Source of the DNA: Volvox africanus
Lineage: Eukaryota; Chlorophyta; Chlorophyceae; Chlamydomonadales; Volvocaceae
Length of the DNA: 64,000 nucleotides
Assembly (NCBI GenBank): GCA_030268105.1
Contig: BSDZ01000015.1
Span: forward strand, 124,001-188,000
Direction of reading: 5' to 3'
The notes beneath the pieces are model-generated. The model was not told the DNA's origin, ran no database searches, and saw only the letters and a list, made by a program, of their open reading frames with translations. Position 1 is the first letter of the stretch. Every line of letters begins with the position of its first letter. This document shows positions 61,939 through 64,000 of the stretch, in pieces. The position numbers and the translations under genes were made by a program.

Positions 61939-63079
61939 CGTGTTAGCGGCTCGGCAAAAAAGGAAACTACAACTTCGGGTTCAGCCGTGACCAGGCACTA
62001 AACGTATTGTTATATAACGAATTAGAAGGGGTGGCAGATTAGATATCTGCCTCCAACCCTTCCTGAAAACTAAGCTTATTTGTTCGGTGAGATCGACCAG
62101 TAGTTTTCCTTCTTGTTGCTCGTCCAGCCGGGAGGCAAGAGCTGCAAAAATCTGGCTAGTGCATTTGGGCATATAGCGTGTGCATACGCTGTATCGCACG
62201 CAAATTGTGCGAATTTGGAGTTACAAAGGAATTTACAGTGTGTAGAATTGAACCTGAGGCCCAGCAACAAGTACCTCACAGTTCATGGCACCGACTGCCC
62301 TGAAGGCCCCTAAGGCCTCGATTGGGTGCTGTAATCCGTCGCCTTCAGCTCCATTGACGCCGATGGCGTGTGGGAGCCTTCGTCGTGCCCTGCCGCTCGT
62401 TCGGCAATTTGCAGGTATGCTCTGCAAATCGCTCCTTGCCGGTCGCAACTTTCATTAAGATATGGCAGCATAAGTTCCCAAATTACGCCTGCATTTGTTT
62501 CTTCACAAATACCTTGTGGGCCAGGCCGGACGGCATTCGTAGCTGGCGCGCCAAGTAATGCTCGCGGAGCGCCGCACACCACTACATGGGTGACCCCTAG
62601 CGTGACAGGTGTGTCTTTTATCACAAATTGGAAGTTTGGGAGGGAGAGCAGACATGCTGCGCGGGGGTGGGGGGTCGACTACTGCCGCCCTGAAGGGACT
62701 GGAGAGCTACTATCTTCCCAGCTACCGTTCATCCCAGGAGGGTCAACTCCCGTCCTTGGGCGAAGGGGGAATCAGCAAGATGGATGTCACTTTCGAAGCT
62801 ACTACACATCTTCCATTTGTTTCATCATCGACCAAACTAGCTGACCGACCAACCAACAGACAGTGAGCAAGCCGGCGGCTTACTAAGCATGGGAAGACAG
62901 GCGTAGACGCGGCGTAGCGGCACTATTTTTTGAAATATGACTGATATGCCCTCTCCGAAAGGGTGTGTGTGGCACCATTGTGACCAGGTGAAGGTGGCAC
63001 AGCCGGCACCTGCCCAGGCCCTTCACACTTATCCCTTCCTCTTAGCGTGGGATGGCTCGGTGCTGCTCCCCAAGGTCCA
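61939..63079. other. Region upstream of dehydroquinate synthase
   Basis: It should hold the promoter of the minus-strand gene; no defined element is visible. A minus-strand frame at 62,310-62,624 contains GVIWELMLPYLNESCDRQGA and ICRAYLQIAERAAG, which looks helical and could be part of an unknown gene. The opposite strand also has a 158-codon frame (62,368-62,844), so neither is supported. Confidence 0.35.
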
Positions 63080-63530
63080 GCGTTCTCTCTCTCCCTCTCT
63101 CCCTCCCTCCCTCTCTCCCTCCCTCCCTCTGTCCCTCCCTCTCTCCTTCTCTCCCTCTCCCTCCCTCCCTCTCCCTCCCTCTCCCTCCCTCCCTCTCCCT
63201 CCCTCCCTCTCCCTCCCTCTCCCTCCCTCTCTCTCTCCCTCTCTCCCTCTCTCCCTCTCTCCCTCTCTCCCTCTCTCCCTCCCTCCCTCCCTCCCTCCCT
63301 CCCTCTCTCCCTCTCTCCCTCTCTCCCTCTCTCCCTCTCTCCCTCGCTCTCTCCCTCTCTCCCTCCCTCTCTCTCTCCCTCTCTCCCTCTCTCCCTCTCT
63401 CCCTCTCTCCCTCTCTCCCTCTCTCCCTCTCTCCCTCTCTCCCTCTCTCCCTCTCTCCCTCTCTCCCTCCCTCTCTCCCTCTCTCCCTCTCTCCCTCTCT
63501 CCCTCCCTCTCTCCCTCTCTCCCTCTCTCG
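63080..63530 (+). repeat. Polypyrimidine CCCTC/CCCTCTCT tract
   Basis: About 450 bp of almost pure C/T on the + strand is built from CCCTCCCT and CCCTCTCT units. The long frames on both strands (Ser/Pro/Leu or Arg/Glu/Gly) are products of the simple repeat and not genes. Confidence 0.97.
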
Positions 63531-64000
63531 CTCGTTCCGATGCGAGCGATGGCTACCCTGCTTGAGGCCACAAGTGGTAATTTATATAAATTAACGTTGG
63601 ATTATTGTACGTCGTATTCTTGAACTATCCCAGACATCAGACAACGTACTAATTAAGTTATCAAGGGGGATGGTGCGACCCAGTCATCTGGATGAAGGGT
63701 GGATGGGAACTCCAAGGACGTAAAGACCGCAACCTGGAACATACTGAGGCTCGAGGAACTCCATGCATAGGGCCTCTGGGGCCGCTAGCGGGAAACACCG
63801 CCCGGGAGGCATCCAGACCGCCAGTCCAAGAGGGGATGTGCGCATATGAGCGGTGGACGACGCTAGCTGCACGGAAGTGCCGGAGCTCAGCGCGCGGTTT
63901 GGGGGCTGTCGCTTAGATGTCGGGGGTTGGCGGTGTTTGCTGTTCCAACGGTGACACCTGTTGTGTCATTGCCAGCTTGATAAAAAGGGCTTATGGCTCC
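63531..64000. other. Unassigned window end
   Basis: No gene can be defined. A short + segment near 63,720 reads VKTATWNILRLEELHA before a stop, faintly like the start of a retroelement endonuclease domain, but nothing that follows supports it. Confidence 0.3.

Noticed and set aside
63029..63623. Long ORFs (172-228 codons) over the CT tract
   Set aside because: These are pure simple-sequence translations of CCCTC repeats, open in several frames on both strands at once.
63720..63775. Retroelement endonuclease start (TATWNILRL)
   Set aside because: Only about ten residues fit, a stop follows at once, and no reverse transcriptase or other domain lies within the window.

Overview
This is eukaryotic nuclear DNA. 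Introns with GT..AG borders are common, some as short as 43-62 nt. The only securely identified gene is a stand-alone, intron-containing 3-dehydroquinate synthase with a long N-terminal presequence. That architecture is typical of plastid-bearing lineages (plants, algae) and not of fungi, which use the fused AROM protein. A green or related alga is my best guess; the species is not determined.

The left two thirds (1-43,243) consists of three abutting tandem arrays. Array A (1 to about 20,330) has 4.26-kb units, nearly identical to each other. Each unit carries the terminal exon of a leucine-rich-repeat-like (LRR-like) gene and a length-variable GGGGAC/GGGGCG tract. From about 20,330 to 22,720 the A sequence breaks down into a mixture of A and B bases, which looks like a blended assembly consensus rather than real DNA. 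Array B (about 22,720-29,855) has twelve cassettes of about 545-660 bp arranged as two near-identical 3.6-kb super-repeats. Each cassette holds three splice-bordered exon-like segments whose phases fit head to tail. Array C (29,856-43,243) has about 82 units of about 164 bp. Each is a 69-nt (23-codon) mini-exon flanked by a textbook acceptor and donor, with a pyrimidine-rich intron of about 95 nt that is also found inside B.

Right of the arrays (43,331-44,854) lies the 3' part of an LRR-like gene on the + strand. Its last exon is the one copied into every A unit. The last C mini-exon can splice in an open phase to the first exon of this region, so the arrays may be hugely expanded introns/exons of that gene. 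The same gene tail is followed by 1 kb of A-type sequence with an internal 2.5-kb deletion. From 46 to 62 kb the DNA is mostly single copy with minus-strand genes: an unidentified gene tail with a Cys-rich motif (46,087-46,245), two unidentified ORFs, a six-exon LRR gene (50,594-52,305) with one in-frame TAG, a possible membrane or secreted small protein, and the eight-exon dehydroquinate synthase (57,178-61,938). A solitary, diverged B cassette lies at 55,247-55,893. A 450-bp CT-rich tract sits at 63,080-63,530. No RNA genes, CRISPR arrays or complete transposons were recognised.
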